64,000 bases of DNA from Kocuria palustris (GTDB lineage Bacteria; Actinomycetota; Actinomycetes; Actinomycetales; Micrococcaceae). The position numbers were made by a program, and so were the translations under genes. Shown here piece by piece: positions 46,732 to 58,319 of this stretch. The stretch covers positions 50,038 to 114,037 of the forward strand of contig NZ_VDOR01000009.1 in NCBI RefSeq assembly GCF_007666205.1, read 5' to 3'. The notes below the pieces were generated by a model. It was given only the letters and a program-made list of their open reading frames with translations, searched no databases and had not been told where the DNA came from. Numbering within the stretch: the stretch's first letter is position 1; every line of letters begins with the position of its first letter.

Positions 46732-46771
46732 TGCATAAATATCGACATGAGTGCATAAAGTTGCGTAGGAT
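46732..46771 (+). promoter_or_regulatory. argC promoter with paired ArgR-like boxes
   Basis: TGCATAAAT (46732) and TGCATAAAG (46752) are spaced exactly 20 bp, like two adjoining 18-bp ARG boxes with a 2-bp gap. TCGACA (46742-46747) and TAGGAT (46766-46771) form the promoter, so ArgR binding would cover it. TAGGAT ends 6 nt before the argC ATG, a leaderless layout. Confidence 0.65.
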
Positions 46772-46777
46772 GGCCGC

Positions 46778-47830
46778 ATGACATTCACGGCAGCAGTCTC
46801 AGGAGCCAGCGGCTACGCCGGGGGAGAGATCCTCCGGCTGCTCATGGCGCATCCGGAGATCGAGATCGGGGCGGTCGCCGCGCACTCGACGGCGGGGCGG
46901 CGCCTCGGCGAGGTGCAGCCGCATCTGCACGGGCTGGCCGACCGGGTCATCGTCGATTCGAGCCTCGAGGAGCTCGCCGGCCACGACGTCGTCGTGCTCG
47001 CCCTGCCGCACGGGGCCTCCGCCGAGATCGCGGCCCAGCTGCCCGGGTCCACGATCGTGATCGACGCCGCTGCCGACCACCGGCTCGCCTCGGCGGAGGC
47101 GTGGGATCGCTTCTACGGCAGCGACCACGCCGGGACATGGCCCTACGGCCTGCCCGAGATGATCGTGGCCCCCGACGGCACCCGCCAGCGCTCGCGGCTG
47201 GTCGATGCGCGGCGCATCGCGATCCCGGGGTGCTACCCGACCGGCTCGCAGCTGGCGCTCGCGCCGCTGGCCGCGGCCGGGGCGATCGAGCTGCGCGACA
47301 TCGTGATCGTGGCGGCCTCCGGGGCCTCCGGAGCGGGCCGGTCGCTCAAGCCCCACCTGCTGGGCGCCGAGGTCATGGGCGGGATGTCGCCCTACGGCGT
47401 GGGCGGCGTGCACCGCCACACCCCCGAGATCGAGCAGGGACTGGGCTGGGCCTCCGGACGCGATGACGTCGTCGTGTCCTTCACCCCCACGCTGGCGCCC
47501 ATGCCGCGGGGGATCCTCACGACCGCGACCGCGCGCGCGGCCCAGGGGGCGACGGCGGAGTCCGTGCGCGCGGCTCTGCACCGGGCCTATGACGACGAGC
47601 CCTTCGTCCACCTGCTGCCGGAGGGGCAGTGGCCCGCGACCCAGGCCGTCCTGGGCTCCAACCACGTGCAGCTGCAGGTCGCCCTGGACGAGCGCGCCGG
47701 ACGCGTGATCGTGAGCTGCGCGCTCGACAACCTCGTCAAGGGCACCGCCGGCGGCGCCGTGCAGTCCATGAACATCGCCCTGGGCCTCCCCGAGGACACG
47801 GGCCTGAACCAGCAGGGGGTCGCACCGTGA
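46778..47830 (+). CDS. argC: N-acetyl-gamma-glutamyl-phosphate reductase
   Basis: The 350-residue NADPH enzyme reduces N-acetylglutamyl phosphate to the semialdehyde, step 3 of arginine synthesis. It shows [17 protein letters not shown] near 6-22, and the catalytic cysteine C152 in [15 protein letters not shown]. Later [16 protein letters not shown] and [13 protein letters not shown] are typical. It opens the argC-J-B-D-F-R operon. The -10 box 6 nt before the ATG and the lack of a ribosome site suggest leaderless translation under ArgR control. The stop overlaps argJ by 4 bp. Confidence 0.97.
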   Translation: MTFTAAVSGASGYAGGEILRLLMAHPEIEIGAVAAHSTAGRRLGEVQPHLHGLADRVIVDSSLEELAGHDVVVLALPHGASAEIAAQLPGSTIVIDAAADHRLASAEAWDRFYGSDHAGTWPYGLPEMIVAPDGTRQRSRLVDARRIAIPGCYPTGSQLALAPLAAAGAIELRDIVIVAASGASGAGRSLKPHLLGAEVMGGMSPYGVGGVHRHTPEIEQGLGWASGRDDVVVSFTPTLAPMPRGILTTATARAAQGATAESVRAALHRAYDDEPFVHLLPEGQWPATQAVLGSNHVQLQVALDERAGRVIVSCALDNLVKGTAGGAVQSMNIALGLPEDTGLNQQGVAP

Positions 47831-49047
47831 GCATCGCCCATCCGTCCCAGCATCCGGCCGCGGACCTGGCCGTGGACCTCGACCGGGGCGTGACCGCTCC
47901 GGCGGGCTTCCGCGCCGGCAGCGCGACGGCGGGGTTCAAGGCCTCGGGCCGTCCGGATCTGGCCGTCGTCGTCAACGACGGGCCGGGCTCGGCCGCCGCC
48001 GCGGTGTTCACCTCGAACCGGGTGGCCGCCGCCCCCGTCCACTGGTCCCGTCGGGTGGTCTCCGACGGATCGGCGCGCGCCGTGATCCTCAACTCCGGCG
48101 GAGCGAATGCCTGCACGGGCCCGCAGGGCCTCCGGTCCGCGCAGGAGACCGCGGAGCTGGTCGGGGAGGCCCTGGGGATCGGGGCGGGGGAGGTGATCGT
48201 GTGCTCGACCGGGCTGATCGGCGAGCAGCTGCCCATGGACGTGATGCGGCAGGGCCTGCCCTCGGTGCTGGCCGATGCGGCCGGCGACCATGCCGCCGGG
48301 CTGCGGGCCGCGGGCGCGATCATGACCACGGACTCCGTGGCCAAGCAGGCCGCCCACGCGGATCCCGCGGGCTGGAGCATCGGCGGCATGGCCAAGGGCG
48401 CGGGCATGCTCGCCCCCGGTCTGGCCACGATGCTCGTGGTGCTCACGACCGATGCCGACCTGCCCGCCGAGGCCCTGCGGCGCAGCCTGCGCCAGGCGTG
48501 CGCCGCGACCTTCGACCGCGCCGACTCGGACGGCTGCATGTCGACCAACGACACCGTCGCGCTGCTGGCCTCGGGGGCCTCGGGCATCGCGCCGGACGAG
48601 CACGGCTTCGCGCAGGCGCTCGCCGCGGTGTGCCACAGCCTGGCCCAGCAGCTGATCACCGACGCCGAGGGCGCGGCCCACGACATCGTCATCACCACGA
48701 CGGGCGCGCGCAGCGAGGCCGAGGCCGAGGAGGTCTCCCGCGCCGTGGCCCGCTCCAACCTCTTCAAGACCGCGATCTTCGGCAACGATCCCAACTGGGG
48801 CCGCGTCCTCTCGGCCGTGGGCACGACCTCGGCGGGCTTCGACCCCGACGAGCTCGACGTCTCGATCAACGGCGTCATGGTCTGCCGCGCGGGGATGATC
48901 GGCGATCCCCGCGAAGGGGTGGACCTGGCCGCCTCGCGGAAGGCGGAGGTCGTCGTCGACCTGAAGGCCGGGTCCCATGAGGCCACGATCTGGACCAACG
49001 ACCTGACCCACGACTACGTCGAGGAGAACTCGGCGTACTCCACCTGA
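47827..49047 (+). CDS. argJ: Bifunctional ornithine acetyltransferase / N-acetylglutamate synthase
   Basis: The 406-residue enzyme recycles the acetyl group from N-acetylornithine to glutamate. The precursor self-cleaves before a threonine, here T201 in [13 protein letters not shown], giving alpha and beta chains. Other conserved features: [13 protein letters not shown] near 91-103, [13 protein letters not shown], and the C-terminal VEENSAYST. Ending in this peptide indicates an intact protein. The GTG overlaps the argC stop. No argE or argA accompanies it, consistent with the cyclic pathway. Confidence 0.97.
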   Translation: MSIAHPSQHPAADLAVDLDRGVTAPAGFRAGSATAGFKASGRPDLAVVVNDGPGSAAAAVFTSNRVAAAPVHWSRRVVSDGSARAVILNSGGANACTGPQGLRSAQETAELVGEALGIGAGEVIVCSTGLIGEQLPMDVMRQGLPSVLADAAGDHAAGLRAAGAIMTTDSVAKQAAHADPAGWSIGGMAKGAGMLAPGLATMLVVLTTDADLPAEALRRSLRQACAATFDRADSDGCMSTNDTVALLASGASGIAPDEHGFAQALAAVCHSLAQQLITDAEGAAHDIVITTTGARSEAEAEEVSRAVARSNLFKTAIFGNDPNWGRVLSAVGTTSAGFDPDELDVSINGVMVCRAGMIGDPREGVDLAASRKAEVVVDLKAGSHEATIWTNDLTHDYVEENSAYST

Positions 49048-49106
49048 GCACGCCCCGGACCGCCCGTCCCCCCGCCCGACCGCCCATCCGAATCCCAGGA
49101 GCAGCC

Positions 49107-50051
49107 ATGACCGCCCCATCCGACCGCATCGCCGCCGCCCGCGCCAAGGCCGGCGTGCTCATGGAGGCGCTGCCGTGGATCAGGCGGTTCTCCGGCGCCG
49201 TGATGGTCTTCAAGTACGGCGGCAACGCCATGGTCTCCGAGCCGCTGCGGGAGGCCTTCGCCGCGGACATGGTCTTCCTGCGCGAGGTCGGGATCCGTCC
49301 CGTCGTCGTGCACGGGGGCGGCCCGCAGATCGATCGGATGCTCGAGCGCATGGGGATCGCCTCGCAGTTCCGCGGCGGGCTGCGGGTCACGTCGAAGGAG
49401 GCCGTCGACGTCATCCGCATGGTGCTCACCGGCCAGGTGCAGCGCGAGCTGGTCTCGCTGCTCAATGCGACCGGCCCCTACGCGGTGGGCATCTCCGGCG
49501 AGGACGCCTCCCTGCTCGGCGCGGTGCGCCGCGGCACGGTCGTGGACGGCCGGGAGGTGGATCTCGGCCACGTGGGCGAGATCGTCTCGGTGAGCCCCGC
49601 CCCGCTGCGCGAGCTGATGGCGGCCGGGCGCATCCCCGTGGTCTCCTCGATCGCCCCGGAGGTCGACGGCGCGGGGCGCTTCACGGGCGAGGTGCTCAAC
49701 ATCAACGCCGACACCGCAGCGGCCGCGATCGCCGTGGCGCTGGGCGCCGAGAAGCTCGTGGCGCTGACCGACATCGAGGGCCTCTACGCGGACTGGCCCG
49801 ACCGGGACTCGCTGATCTCCTCGCTCGCCGACTCCGAGCTGCGCGAGCTGCTGCCCTCCCTGCAGTCCGGGATGATCCCCAAGATGGAGGCCGCGCTCGC
49901 CGCTGTCGAGGGCGGGGTCCCGCGCGCCACGATCGTCGACGGCCGCGTGGCGCACTCCGTGCTGCTGGAGATCTTCACCGACGAGGGCATCGGCACCGAG
50001 GTGCGCGCCGAGCGCGCGAAGGACCACGAGGGCACGGAGGCGGCGGGATGA
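49107..50051 (+). CDS. argB: Acetylglutamate kinase
   Basis: The 314-residue amino-acid kinase phosphorylates N-acetylglutamate. Features: [11 protein letters not shown] near 36-46, [14 protein letters not shown] near 64-77, [15 protein letters not shown] near 198-212 and [17 protein letters not shown] near 253-269. In cyclic-pathway bacteria this enzyme is the arginine-feedback target and has an N-terminal helix like the one here, so allosteric inhibition is likely by family knowledge. A CAGGAG ribosome site precedes the ATG at 49107. The stop overlaps argD (ATGA). Confidence 0.97.
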   Translation: MTAPSDRIAAARAKAGVLMEALPWIRRFSGAVMVFKYGGNAMVSEPLREAFAADMVFLREVGIRPVVVHGGGPQIDRMLERMGIASQFRGGLRVTSKEAVDVIRMVLTGQVQRELVSLLNATGPYAVGISGEDASLLGAVRRGTVVDGREVDLGHVGEIVSVSPAPLRELMAAGRIPVVSSIAPEVDGAGRFTGEVLNINADTAAAAIAVALGAEKLVALTDIEGLYADWPDRDSLISSLADSELRELLPSLQSGMIPKMEAALAAVEGGVPRATIVDGRVAHSVLLEIFTDEGIGTEVRAERAKDHEGTEAAG

Positions 50052-51349
50052 GCCAGACCCAGCACAGCGATCATCAGGACGGCCCGCAGCTGCTCGAGCA
50101 GTACGACCAGCACCTGCTCGGCGTCTTCGGCCGGCCCCAGGCGGCGCTCGTGCGCGGCGAGGGCGCGGTCGTCTGGGATGCCGACGGGAACCGGCTGCTC
50201 GACCTGCTGGGCGGCATCGCCGTCAACGCCCTGGGCCACGCCCACCCCTCGTGGGTCCGCGCCGTCTCCGAGCAGGCGGCCGTCCTGGGCCACATCTCCA
50301 ACTTCTTCACCTCCCCGCAGCAGATCGCGCTCGCCGAGAAGCTGCTCGAGGTCGCCCGGGCCCCCGCGGGCTCGCTCGTCTTCTTCGCCAACTCGGGCTC
50401 CGAGGCCAACGAGGCGGCCTTCAAGCTGGCCCGCAGGCAGGGCCGGGCGGCGCCGGGGCCCGACGGACCGCGCTCGCGGATCGTGGCGCTCGAGGGCGCC
50501 TTCCACGGCCGCACGATCGGCGCCCTGGCCATGACCGCCAAGGCGGCCTATCGCGAGCCGTTCGAGCCCATGCCCGGCGGGGTCGAGCACATCGCCCCCA
50601 CGATCGAGGCCCTCGAGGCGGCCGTCGACGACACCGTCAGCGCCGTGATCGCCGAGCCGATCCAGGGGGAGTCCGGGATCCGCCCGCTGCCCCAGGGCTG
50701 GCTGCGCCGGGCCCGGGAGCTGACGCGCGAGCACGGCGCTCTGCTGATCGTCGACGAGGTCCAGACGGGCATCGGGCGCACGGGGCAGTGGTTCGCCGGC
50801 GCGGCCGAGCTGAGCGGGGACGACGCCCCCGATGCCGTGACCCTGGCCAAGGGCCTGGGGGGCGGCTTCCCGATCGGGGCCGTGATCACGTTCGGCGAGC
50901 ACGTCTCCGGGCTGCTCGGGCCCGGTCAGCACGGCACGACCTTCGGCGGCAATCCGCTGGCCACGGCCGCCGGGCTGGCCACGCTGCAGGCCATCGAGGA
51001 CGAGGGGCTCCTGGAGAACGCCCGTTCGGTGGGGGCCCGCCTGGCGGGCGGGCTGCGCCGGATCGACGGCGTCGCCGAGGTGCGCGGGCACGGTCTGCTG
51101 ATCGGCGTCGACCTCGAGCCCGCCCCCTCGGACGGGGCATCGGACGGGTCGACGGCCCCGGCGCTGGGCCCCGCCGTCGTGGCCGCCGCGCGGAGTGCGG
51201 GCTTCATCGTCAATGCGACCGGGCCCCTGACCCTGCGCCTGGCCCCGCCGCTGGTCCTGACCACCGCCCAGGCCGACGAGCTGCTCGCCGCGCTGCCCTC
51301 GATCCTCGAGGCCGCCCGCGCCGCCGCGCGCAGCGCCCCCGGCAGCTGA
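50048..51349 (+). CDS. argD: Acetylornithine aminotransferase
   Basis: The 433-residue class III PLP aminotransferase makes N-acetylornithine from the semialdehyde. Signatures: [17 protein letters not shown] near 54-70, [18 protein letters not shown] near 113-130, [10 protein letters not shown] near 146, [12 protein letters not shown] near 236 and the Schiff-base lysine K268 in [12 protein letters not shown]. It is slightly longer than usual because of small insertions, for example the DGASDGST stretch near 360. ATGA overlap with argB implies coupled translation. argF follows after 49 bp. Confidence 0.96.
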   Translation: MSQTQHSDHQDGPQLLEQYDQHLLGVFGRPQAALVRGEGAVVWDADGNRLLDLLGGIAVNALGHAHPSWVRAVSEQAAVLGHISNFFTSPQQIALAEKLLEVARAPAGSLVFFANSGSEANEAAFKLARRQGRAAPGPDGPRSRIVALEGAFHGRTIGALAMTAKAAYREPFEPMPGGVEHIAPTIEALEAAVDDTVSAVIAEPIQGESGIRPLPQGWLRRARELTREHGALLIVDEVQTGIGRTGQWFAGAAELSGDDAPDAVTLAKGLGGGFPIGAVITFGEHVSGLLGPGQHGTTFGGNPLATAAGLATLQAIEDEGLLENARSVGARLAGGLRRIDGVAEVRGHGLLIGVDLEPAPSDGASDGSTAPALGPAVVAAARSAGFIVNATGPLTLRLAPPLVLTTAQADELLAALPSILEAARAAARSAPGS

Positions 51350-51398
51350 GCCGGCCTCCTGCACACCACCGATCGACCCTCCGACGAAGGACCCCGAG

Positions 51399-52373
51399 AT
51401 GCCACGCCACTTCCTGCGCGACACGGACCTGAGCCCAGCCGAGCAGGCCGAAGTGCTCGCGCTCGCCGCCGAGCTGAAGCAGGACCGGTGGCGGCACCGC
51501 CCGCTGGCCGGGCCCCAGACGGCCACCGTGATCTTCGACAAGACCTCCACGCGCACGCGCTACTCGTTCGCGACCGGCATCTCCGACCTCGGCGGCTCGC
51601 CGCTCGTGGTCAACCCGGGCGAGTCCCAGCTCGGGGCCAAGGAGTCCATCGCCGACACGGCCCGGGTGATCTCCCGGATGGTCGGGCTGATCGTGTGGCG
51701 GACCTTCGGCCACGCCGGGCTCGAGGAGATGGCGGAGCACTCGCGGGTCCCCGTGATCAACGCCCTGTCCGACGACTTCCACCCGTGCCAGATCCTGGCC
51801 GACCTGATGACGATCCGGGAGCAGCTCGGGGGGACGAGCGGCCGCAGCTTCGCCTACCTGGGTGATGCGGCCAACAACATGGCCAACTCGTACCTGCTCG
51901 GCATGGCCACGGCCGGGATGGACGTGCGCATCGCGGGCCCGTCTCCGTACCTGCCGGATGACGAGGTCGTCGCGCAGGCCCGGGAGCGGGCCCGGGTCAC
52001 GGGCGGCTCGGTGCTGGTCACGGAGGACCCTGCGCAGGCCCTCGACGGCGCCGACGTGGTCTGCACGGACACCTGGATCTCGATGGGCCAGGAGGACCAG
52101 GCGGCGGCGCGCGCGGAGGTCTTCCGGCCCTACGCGGTCGATGCGGCGGCGATGGCCCAGGCCGGCTCGGAGGCCGTGTTCATGCACTGCCTGCCGGCCT
52201 ACCGCGGCTCGGAGGTCGCCGCCGAGGTCATCGACGGCCCGCGCTCGGCCGTCTTCCAGGAGGCGGAGAACCGCCTGCATGCCCAGAAGGCGCTCATGGT
52301 CTGGCTGCTGGCGGCCTCGGGGCGCTACAGCCTCGAGACCGGGGAGATCGCGCTGCCGGGGTCCGACCGATGA
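51399..52373 (+). CDS. argF: Ornithine carbamoyltransferase
   Basis: The 324-residue enzyme joins ornithine and carbamoyl phosphate to citrulline. The carbamoyl-phosphate loop KTSTRTRYSF lies near 48-57; DDFHPCQILADLMT near 126-139, DAANNMANSYL and FMHCLPAYRG near 262-271 with the catalytic cysteine complete the set. A GAAGGA site lies about 10 nt before the ATG at 51399. The stop overlaps argR by 4 bp. All motifs are intact and length is normal. Confidence 0.97.
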   Translation: MPRHFLRDTDLSPAEQAEVLALAAELKQDRWRHRPLAGPQTATVIFDKTSTRTRYSFATGISDLGGSPLVVNPGESQLGAKESIADTARVISRMVGLIVWRTFGHAGLEEMAEHSRVPVINALSDDFHPCQILADLMTIREQLGGTSGRSFAYLGDAANNMANSYLLGMATAGMDVRIAGPSPYLPDDEVVAQARERARVTGGSVLVTEDPAQALDGADVVCTDTWISMGQEDQAAARAEVFRPYAVDAAAMAQAGSEAVFMHCLPAYRGSEVAAEVIDGPRSAVFQEAENRLHAQKALMVWLLAASGRYSLETGEIALPGSDR

Positions 52374-52867
52374 GCATCCCCGCCACCAAGATCGCCCGCC
52401 AGGCCCGCATCGTCGAGCTCGTCGGCTCCGGCTCCGTCCACTCGCAGGCCGAGCTCGCGCAGCTGCTGGCCCGCGACGACCTGCAGGTCACCCAGGCCAC
52501 CCTGTCCCGGGATCTCGTGGAGGTCGGCGCCGTGCGCGTGCGGGACGCCTCCGGCTCCCTCGTGTACACGGTGCCCTCGGCCGCGGGCGAGCCCGCCGGG
52601 GCGGCCGAGGCCCCCGCCTCCCCGGAGGCGCGGCTGGCGGGCGTGTGCCGCGAGCTGCTCGTGACTGCCGAGGCCTCCGCCAACCTCGTGATGCTCAAGA
52701 CCCCGCCGGGGGCGGCGCAGTACTTCGCCTCGATCATCGACCAGTCCGGGATCCGGCCCGTCCTGGGCACGATCGCCGGGGACGACTCGATCATGGTCAT
52801 CAGCCGGGACCCGTCCGGCGGGGAGGAGCTGGCCGAGCACTTCCTGCGCCTGGCGGGCGGGGAGTGA
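52370..52867 (+). CDS. argR: Arginine repressor ArgR
   Basis: The 165-residue hexameric repressor binds ARG boxes when arginine is high. The N-terminal winged helix shows AELAQLLARDDLQVTQATLSRDL near 29-51 (recognition helix VTQATLSRDLVEVGAV). The C-terminal domain has the arginine-binding pattern ANLVMLKTPPGAAQYFASIID (read as NLVMLKTPPGAAQYFASI) and VLGTIAGDDSIMVI with the GDD triad near 140. An Ala/Gly-rich linker joins the domains. It closes the operon it is expected to regulate; paired boxes occur at argC and argG. Confidence 0.96.
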   Translation: MSIPATKIARQARIVELVGSGSVHSQAELAQLLARDDLQVTQATLSRDLVEVGAVRVRDASGSLVYTVPSAAGEPAGAAEAPASPEARLAGVCRELLVTAEASANLVMLKTPPGAAQYFASIIDQSGIRPVLGTIAGDDSIMVISRDPSGGEELAEHFLRLAGGE

Positions 52868-52979
52868 GGCGCGGCGTCGGGGGGATGTGGTCCAATGGCC
52901 CCCGTCCTATTCGCAGCGAGCCGACCCGTCCCGCCGGCTCCGCGCCCCGAGCCGGGCGCCCTGAGCCGAAGGCCACCCC

Positions 52980-54473
52980 GTGACGAATCTCGCGACCCTG
53001 CTCACCGATTCCGCCCGCCGCCTGCCGGAGGCCGTCGCGCTGCGCGTCGGCGACCTGGCGGTCTCCTACGCCGAGCTCGAGGAGCTGGTCGCCTCCTTCG
53101 CCGGCACGCTGCGCGCCGAGGGCGTGGGGGAGGGCGACCGGGTGGCGCTGATCGCCCCCAACGTGCCGCAGATGGCCGTCGCGTACTACGGCATCCTGCG
53201 CCTGGGGGCGGTCGTGGTGCCCCTGAACCCGCTGCTGACCGCGCGCGAGCTGCACGGGCTGTTCGCCGCCGCGGAGCTCTCCGCCGTCGTGGCGGATGCC
53301 GCCGTCTCGGCGAACGCGCGCGCCGCCCACGCGGAGCTGGCCCGGGGGATCCCGTTCCTCGAGACGGATGCGCAGACCCTCCGGGCACCGGAGCCGGCCC
53401 AGGCTCCTGGGGCACCCGCCGAGCGGGCCGACGACGATCTCGCGGTGCTGCTGTTCACCTCCGGCACCACGGGCGATCCCAAGGGCGCGTCGCTCACGCA
53501 CGACAACGTGAGGTCCAACGCCCTGATGACCACCCGGATGTTCACCTACGTGCCCGAGGACGTCGTGCTGGGCGCGCTGCCGTTCTTCCACGTGTTCGGC
53601 CAGACGGTGTGCCTGAACGCGCCCGTGGCCGTGGGCGCGACCATCAGCCTGGTCCCGTCCTTCCAGCCCCGCGCCGTGCTGCACCAGCTGCGCGACCACT
53701 CGGTGACCCGGCCCATCGGGGTGCCGTCCATGCTCATGGCGCTGTGCCAGGTGCAGGCCAAGGAGCGGCTCGAGCTGCCCGCCCTGCATTCGGCGATCTC
53801 CGGCGGCGCCGCGCTGCCCGTCGAGGTGCTCAAGCGCTTCGAGCAGCTCTTCGGCATCACGCTCTACGAGGGCTACGGCCTGTCGGAGACCTCTCCCGTC
53901 GTGGCCTTCAACCACCCCATCCACGAGCGCGTCCCCGGTTCGATCGGGACCGCCGTCGAGGACGCTCGCCTGATCATCCTGGACGACGCCGGCGAGGAGC
54001 TGCCCCGAGGGGAGATCGGGGAGCTGGCGGTGGCCGGGCGCTACGTCATGGCCGGGTACTGGCGGCAGCCCGAGGCCACGGCGGCGGCCTTCGCCGGCGA
54101 GTTCTTCCGCACGGGGGACATGGCCCGGCAGGACGAGCACGACCGCTTCTGGATCGTGGACCGGAAGAAGGACACGATCCTGCGCAACGGCTACAACGTC
54201 TATCCGCGCGAGGTCGAGGAGCTGATCTACGAGCACCCGGGCATCGAGGAGGCCGCCGTGGTCGGGCGCGGCGATCTCACCTCGGATCAGCGGATCGCGG
54301 CCTGCCTGGTCCTGCGCGAGGGCCACGACCGGGACGCGGTCGTCGCCGAGCTGCGATCGATGCTGCGCAGCGGGCTCGCCTCCTACAAGCGGCCGCACGA
54401 CTACCGGGTCGTCGAGTCCCTGCCCAAGGGCTCGACCGGCAAGATCCTCAAGCGCGAGATCGACCTGGGCTGA
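52980..54473 (+). CDS. AMP-dependent acyl-CoA synthetase/ligase (FadD-like)
   Basis: The 497-residue adenylate-forming enzyme activates a carboxylic acid with ATP and CoA. Core motifs: [20 protein letters not shown] near 157-176 (P-loop), [14 protein letters not shown] near 299-312, [24 protein letters not shown] (read as FRTGDMA and WIVDRKKD) near 378-400, and the catalytic lysine region [11 protein letters not shown] at the end. The substrate, probably a fatty acid, is inferred. The GTG at 52980 has only GAAGG as ribosome site. It lies between argR and argG, with no evident role in arginine synthesis. Confidence 0.9.
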   Translation: MTNLATLLTDSARRLPEAVALRVGDLAVSYAELEELVASFAGTLRAEGVGEGDRVALIAPNVPQMAVAYYGILRLGAVVVPLNPLLTARELHGLFAAAELSAVVADAAVSANARAAHAELARGIPFLETDAQTLRAPEPAQAPGAPAERADDDLAVLLFTSGTTGDPKGASLTHDNVRSNALMTTRMFTYVPEDVVLGALPFFHVFGQTVCLNAPVAVGATISLVPSFQPRAVLHQLRDHSVTRPIGVPSMLMALCQVQAKERLELPALHSAISGGAALPVEVLKRFEQLFGITLYEGYGLSETSPVVAFNHPIHERVPGSIGTAVEDARLIILDDAGEELPRGEIGELAVAGRYVMAGYWRQPEATAAAFAGEFFRTGDMARQDEHDRFWIVDRKKDTILRNGYNVYPREVEELIYEHPGIEEAAVVGRGDLTSDQRIAACLVLREGHDRDAVVAELRSMLRSGLASYKRPHDYRVVESLPKGSTGKILKREIDLG

Positions 54474-54497
54474 ACCCGGTCCGCGCCCGGGTGCGAC

Positions 54498-54529
54498 GAC
54501 GGCCCGCCGTCCTGCCCGGGCGGGCCGTC
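54498..54529. terminator. Bidirectional terminator between acyl-CoA ligase and ankyrin genes
   Basis: GACGGCCCGCC (54498-54508) pairs with GGCGGGCCGTC (54519-54529) around a 10-nt loop, 25 bp after the ligase stop and 33 bp from the convergent gene's stop. Confidence 0.65.
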
Positions 54530-54562
54530 ATGCGCTGCGCCGGCGGTCTGCCGGGACGCCGT

Positions 54563-54997
54563 TCAGGCGTGCTCGTCGAGCAGCGGGATGACGTTCGTGC
54601 GCCCGAACTCCTCGGCCACGGCGCGTGCTGGCCGGAAGCCGGTGTCCTGCCCGGCGCCGGCCTCGAGCAGGCGCCGGGTGATGGCCTCGTTGCCGCGGAA
54701 GACCGCGCAGATCAGGGCGGTGAAGCCCATGTCCGAGACGCGCTCGGTGTCCGCCCGGTGCTCGAGCAGCATCGCGACCGTGTCCTCGTGCTCGTGGTAC
54801 GCCGCGAGGTTGAGCAGGGTGTCGCCCTTGCCGTTGGTCAGGTTGACCGGGACCCCGGCCTCGAGGGCCTGGCGCAGCTGATCGGTGCCGCCCTCGCGGG
54901 CGAGGTCGAACATCTGGTTCAGCAGCGCGAGCTCGTCCTCGCTGAGCTCGGGGGCGCCGCCGGGCTGGGGATCGGGGGCGGTGTTCTGCTCGGACAT
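54563..54997 (-). CDS. Ankyrin-repeat protein
   Basis: The 144-residue acidic soluble protein has about three ankyrin repeats: [20 protein letters not shown] near 41-60, [20 protein letters not shown] near 61-80, and [20 protein letters not shown] then LLEAGAG near 90-117. These form a protein-interaction surface; the partner is unknown. There is no signal peptide or enzymatic domain. AAGGAG lies 4 nt before the ATG on the minus strand. It is divergent from argG, so the shared 200-bp region with ArgR-like boxes could affect it too. Confidence 0.85.
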   Translation of the reverse strand: MSEQNTAPDPQPGGAPELSEDELALLNQMFDLAREGGTDQLRQALEAGVPVNLTNGKGDTLLNLAAYHEHEDTVAMLLEHRADTERVSDMGFTALICAVFRGNEAITRRLLEAGAGQDTGFRPARAVAEEFGRTNVIPLLDEHA

Positions 54998-55124
54998 GGG
55001 ACTCCTTGGCGTTCTCGGGACGGCTGCTGGGGGATCATGGCCCCGGGGGCGCTGGCTTCCGAGCAGGCCGCGCGGGACGAGCAGATCCGCCGTCCAGTAT
55101 CCGGCCTGCCGCCGCGCCCCACAA

Positions 55125-55158
55125 TGCATAAATACAACCCGGTGTGTATAGTCATGCA
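55125..55158 (+). promoter_or_regulatory. argG promoter with paired ArgR-like boxes
   Basis: TGCATAAATACAAC (55125-55138) and TGTATAGTCATGCA (55145-55158) begin exactly 20 bp apart, the same spacing as at argC. TATAGT (55147-55152) within the second box is a good -10, so ArgR would block it directly. Confidence 0.65.
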
Positions 55159-55198
55159 CAGCAGACCCGCAGCACCCGATTCTTCCAAGGAGACACAC

Positions 55199-56410
55199 AT
55201 GACCGAGCGCGTCGTACTCGCCTACTCGGGCGGCCTGGACACGTCCGTCGCCATCGGCTGGATCGGCGAGGCCACGGGTGCCGAGGTCATCGCCTGCGCC
55301 GTCGACGTCGGACAGGGCGGCGAGGACCTCGAGGCCATCCGCCAGCGCGCCCTCGACTGCGGCGCGGTCGAGGCCGTGGTCGCCGACGCCCGCGACGAGT
55401 TCGCGGAGCAGTACTGCATGCCGGCGCTCAAGGCCAACGCCCTCTACATGGACGCCTACCCGCTGGTCTCGGCCGTCTCCCGCCCCGTGATCGTCAAGCA
55501 CCTCGTCGACGCCGCCAAGGAGCACGGCGCCACGACCGTCGCCCACGGCTGCACCGGCAAGGGCAACGACCAGGTCCGCTTCGAGGTCGGCATCCAGACC
55601 CTGGGCCCGGACCTGCAGTGCATCGCCCCGGTGCGCGACCTCGCCCTGACCCGCGAGAAGGCCATCGACTACGCCGAGCGCAACGACCTGCCGATCGAGA
55701 CGACCAAGAAGAACCCCTTCTCGATCGACCAGAACGTCTGGGGCCGCGCGGTCGAGACCGGCTTCCTCGAGGACATCTGGAACGGCCCCACCAAGGATGT
55801 CTACGACTACACCGACGACCCGGCGTTCCCGCCCGCGCCCGACGAGGTCGTCATCGGCTTCGAGCAGGGCATCCCCGTGGCGATCGACGGGCGGAAGGTC
55901 ACCCCGCTCGAGGCCATCCAGGAGCTCAACCGCCGCGCGGGTGCGCACGGCGTGGGCCGCATCGACATCGTCGAGGACCGCCTCGTGGGCATCAAGTCCC
56001 GCGAGATCTACGAGGCCCCCGGCGCGATGGCCCTGATCGCCGCGCACCAGGAGCTCGAGAACGTCACCGTCGAGCGCGAGCAGGCCCGGTTCAAGAAGAC
56101 CGTCGGCCAGCGCTGGACCGAGCTGGTGTACGACGGCCAGTGGTTCTCCCCGCTGAAGAAGTCCCTCGACGTCTTCCTCGACGACACCCAGCGCTACGTC
56201 AACGGCGAGATCCGGATGACGCTGCACGCCGGCAAGGCCTCCGTGACGGGCCGGCGCTCGGAGACCGCGCTGTACGACTTCAACCTGGCGACCTACGACG
56301 AGGGCGACTCCTTCGACCAGTCCCAGGCCCGCGGCTTCATCGAGCTGTTCGGCATGTCCTCCAAGGTCGCCTCCGCCCGCGACCAGCGCCTGGCCGCCGG
56401 GGGCAGGTGA
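55199..56410 (+). CDS. argG: Argininosuccinate synthase
   Basis: The 403-residue N-type ATP pyrophosphatase joins citrulline and aspartate. Signature [15 protein letters not shown] lies at residues 8-22, [14 protein letters not shown] near 116-129, and [19 protein letters not shown] near 166-184. Length is normal. AAGGAG (55187-55192) is 6 nt before the ATG; longer in-frame readings run into the acyl-CoA ligase region and are not real. The gene has its own ArgR-like operator and its own terminator, so it is separate from both the argC operon and argH. Confidence 0.97.
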   Translation: MTERVVLAYSGGLDTSVAIGWIGEATGAEVIACAVDVGQGGEDLEAIRQRALDCGAVEAVVADARDEFAEQYCMPALKANALYMDAYPLVSAVSRPVIVKHLVDAAKEHGATTVAHGCTGKGNDQVRFEVGIQTLGPDLQCIAPVRDLALTREKAIDYAERNDLPIETTKKNPFSIDQNVWGRAVETGFLEDIWNGPTKDVYDYTDDPAFPPAPDEVVIGFEQGIPVAIDGRKVTPLEAIQELNRRAGAHGVGRIDIVEDRLVGIKSREIYEAPGAMALIAAHQELENVTVEREQARFKKTVGQRWTELVYDGQWFSPLKKSLDVFLDDTQRYVNGEIRMTLHAGKASVTGRRSETALYDFNLATYDEGDSFDQSQARGFIELFGMSSKVASARDQRLAAGGR

Positions 56411-56446
56411 CCCGCGGGCGCTGAGCCGGTCTCCGCAGCCCGACGA

Positions 56447-56508
56447 CACGGCGGCCCCTCCTCTCTTGACTGCTTCGCTCGACGTCTGCGGGAGGAGAGG
56501 CCGCCGTG
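56447..56508 (+). terminator. argG terminator hairpin
   Basis: Arms 56447-56465 and 56490-56508 pair over 19 positions with one mismatch and one G-U wobble around a 24-nt loop, 36 bp after the argG stop. Confidence 0.65.
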
Positions 56509-56666
56509 CCCTTCCTGACTCTCGAGCCGGCCGGGACGGCGCCGCGAGGGGTCTCCTGTGCAGATCTTCAGCGGCGGATGCCCTGCATAGGCGACTCCTG
56601 GGTCCTGGTCGGCAGCGGCGGATCGGCGACACGGCTGAGGATCCGAGGGCGGCGTCGAACCGCTGA

Positions 56667-58313
<1,647 letters not shown>

Positions 58314-58319
58314 GCGGGC

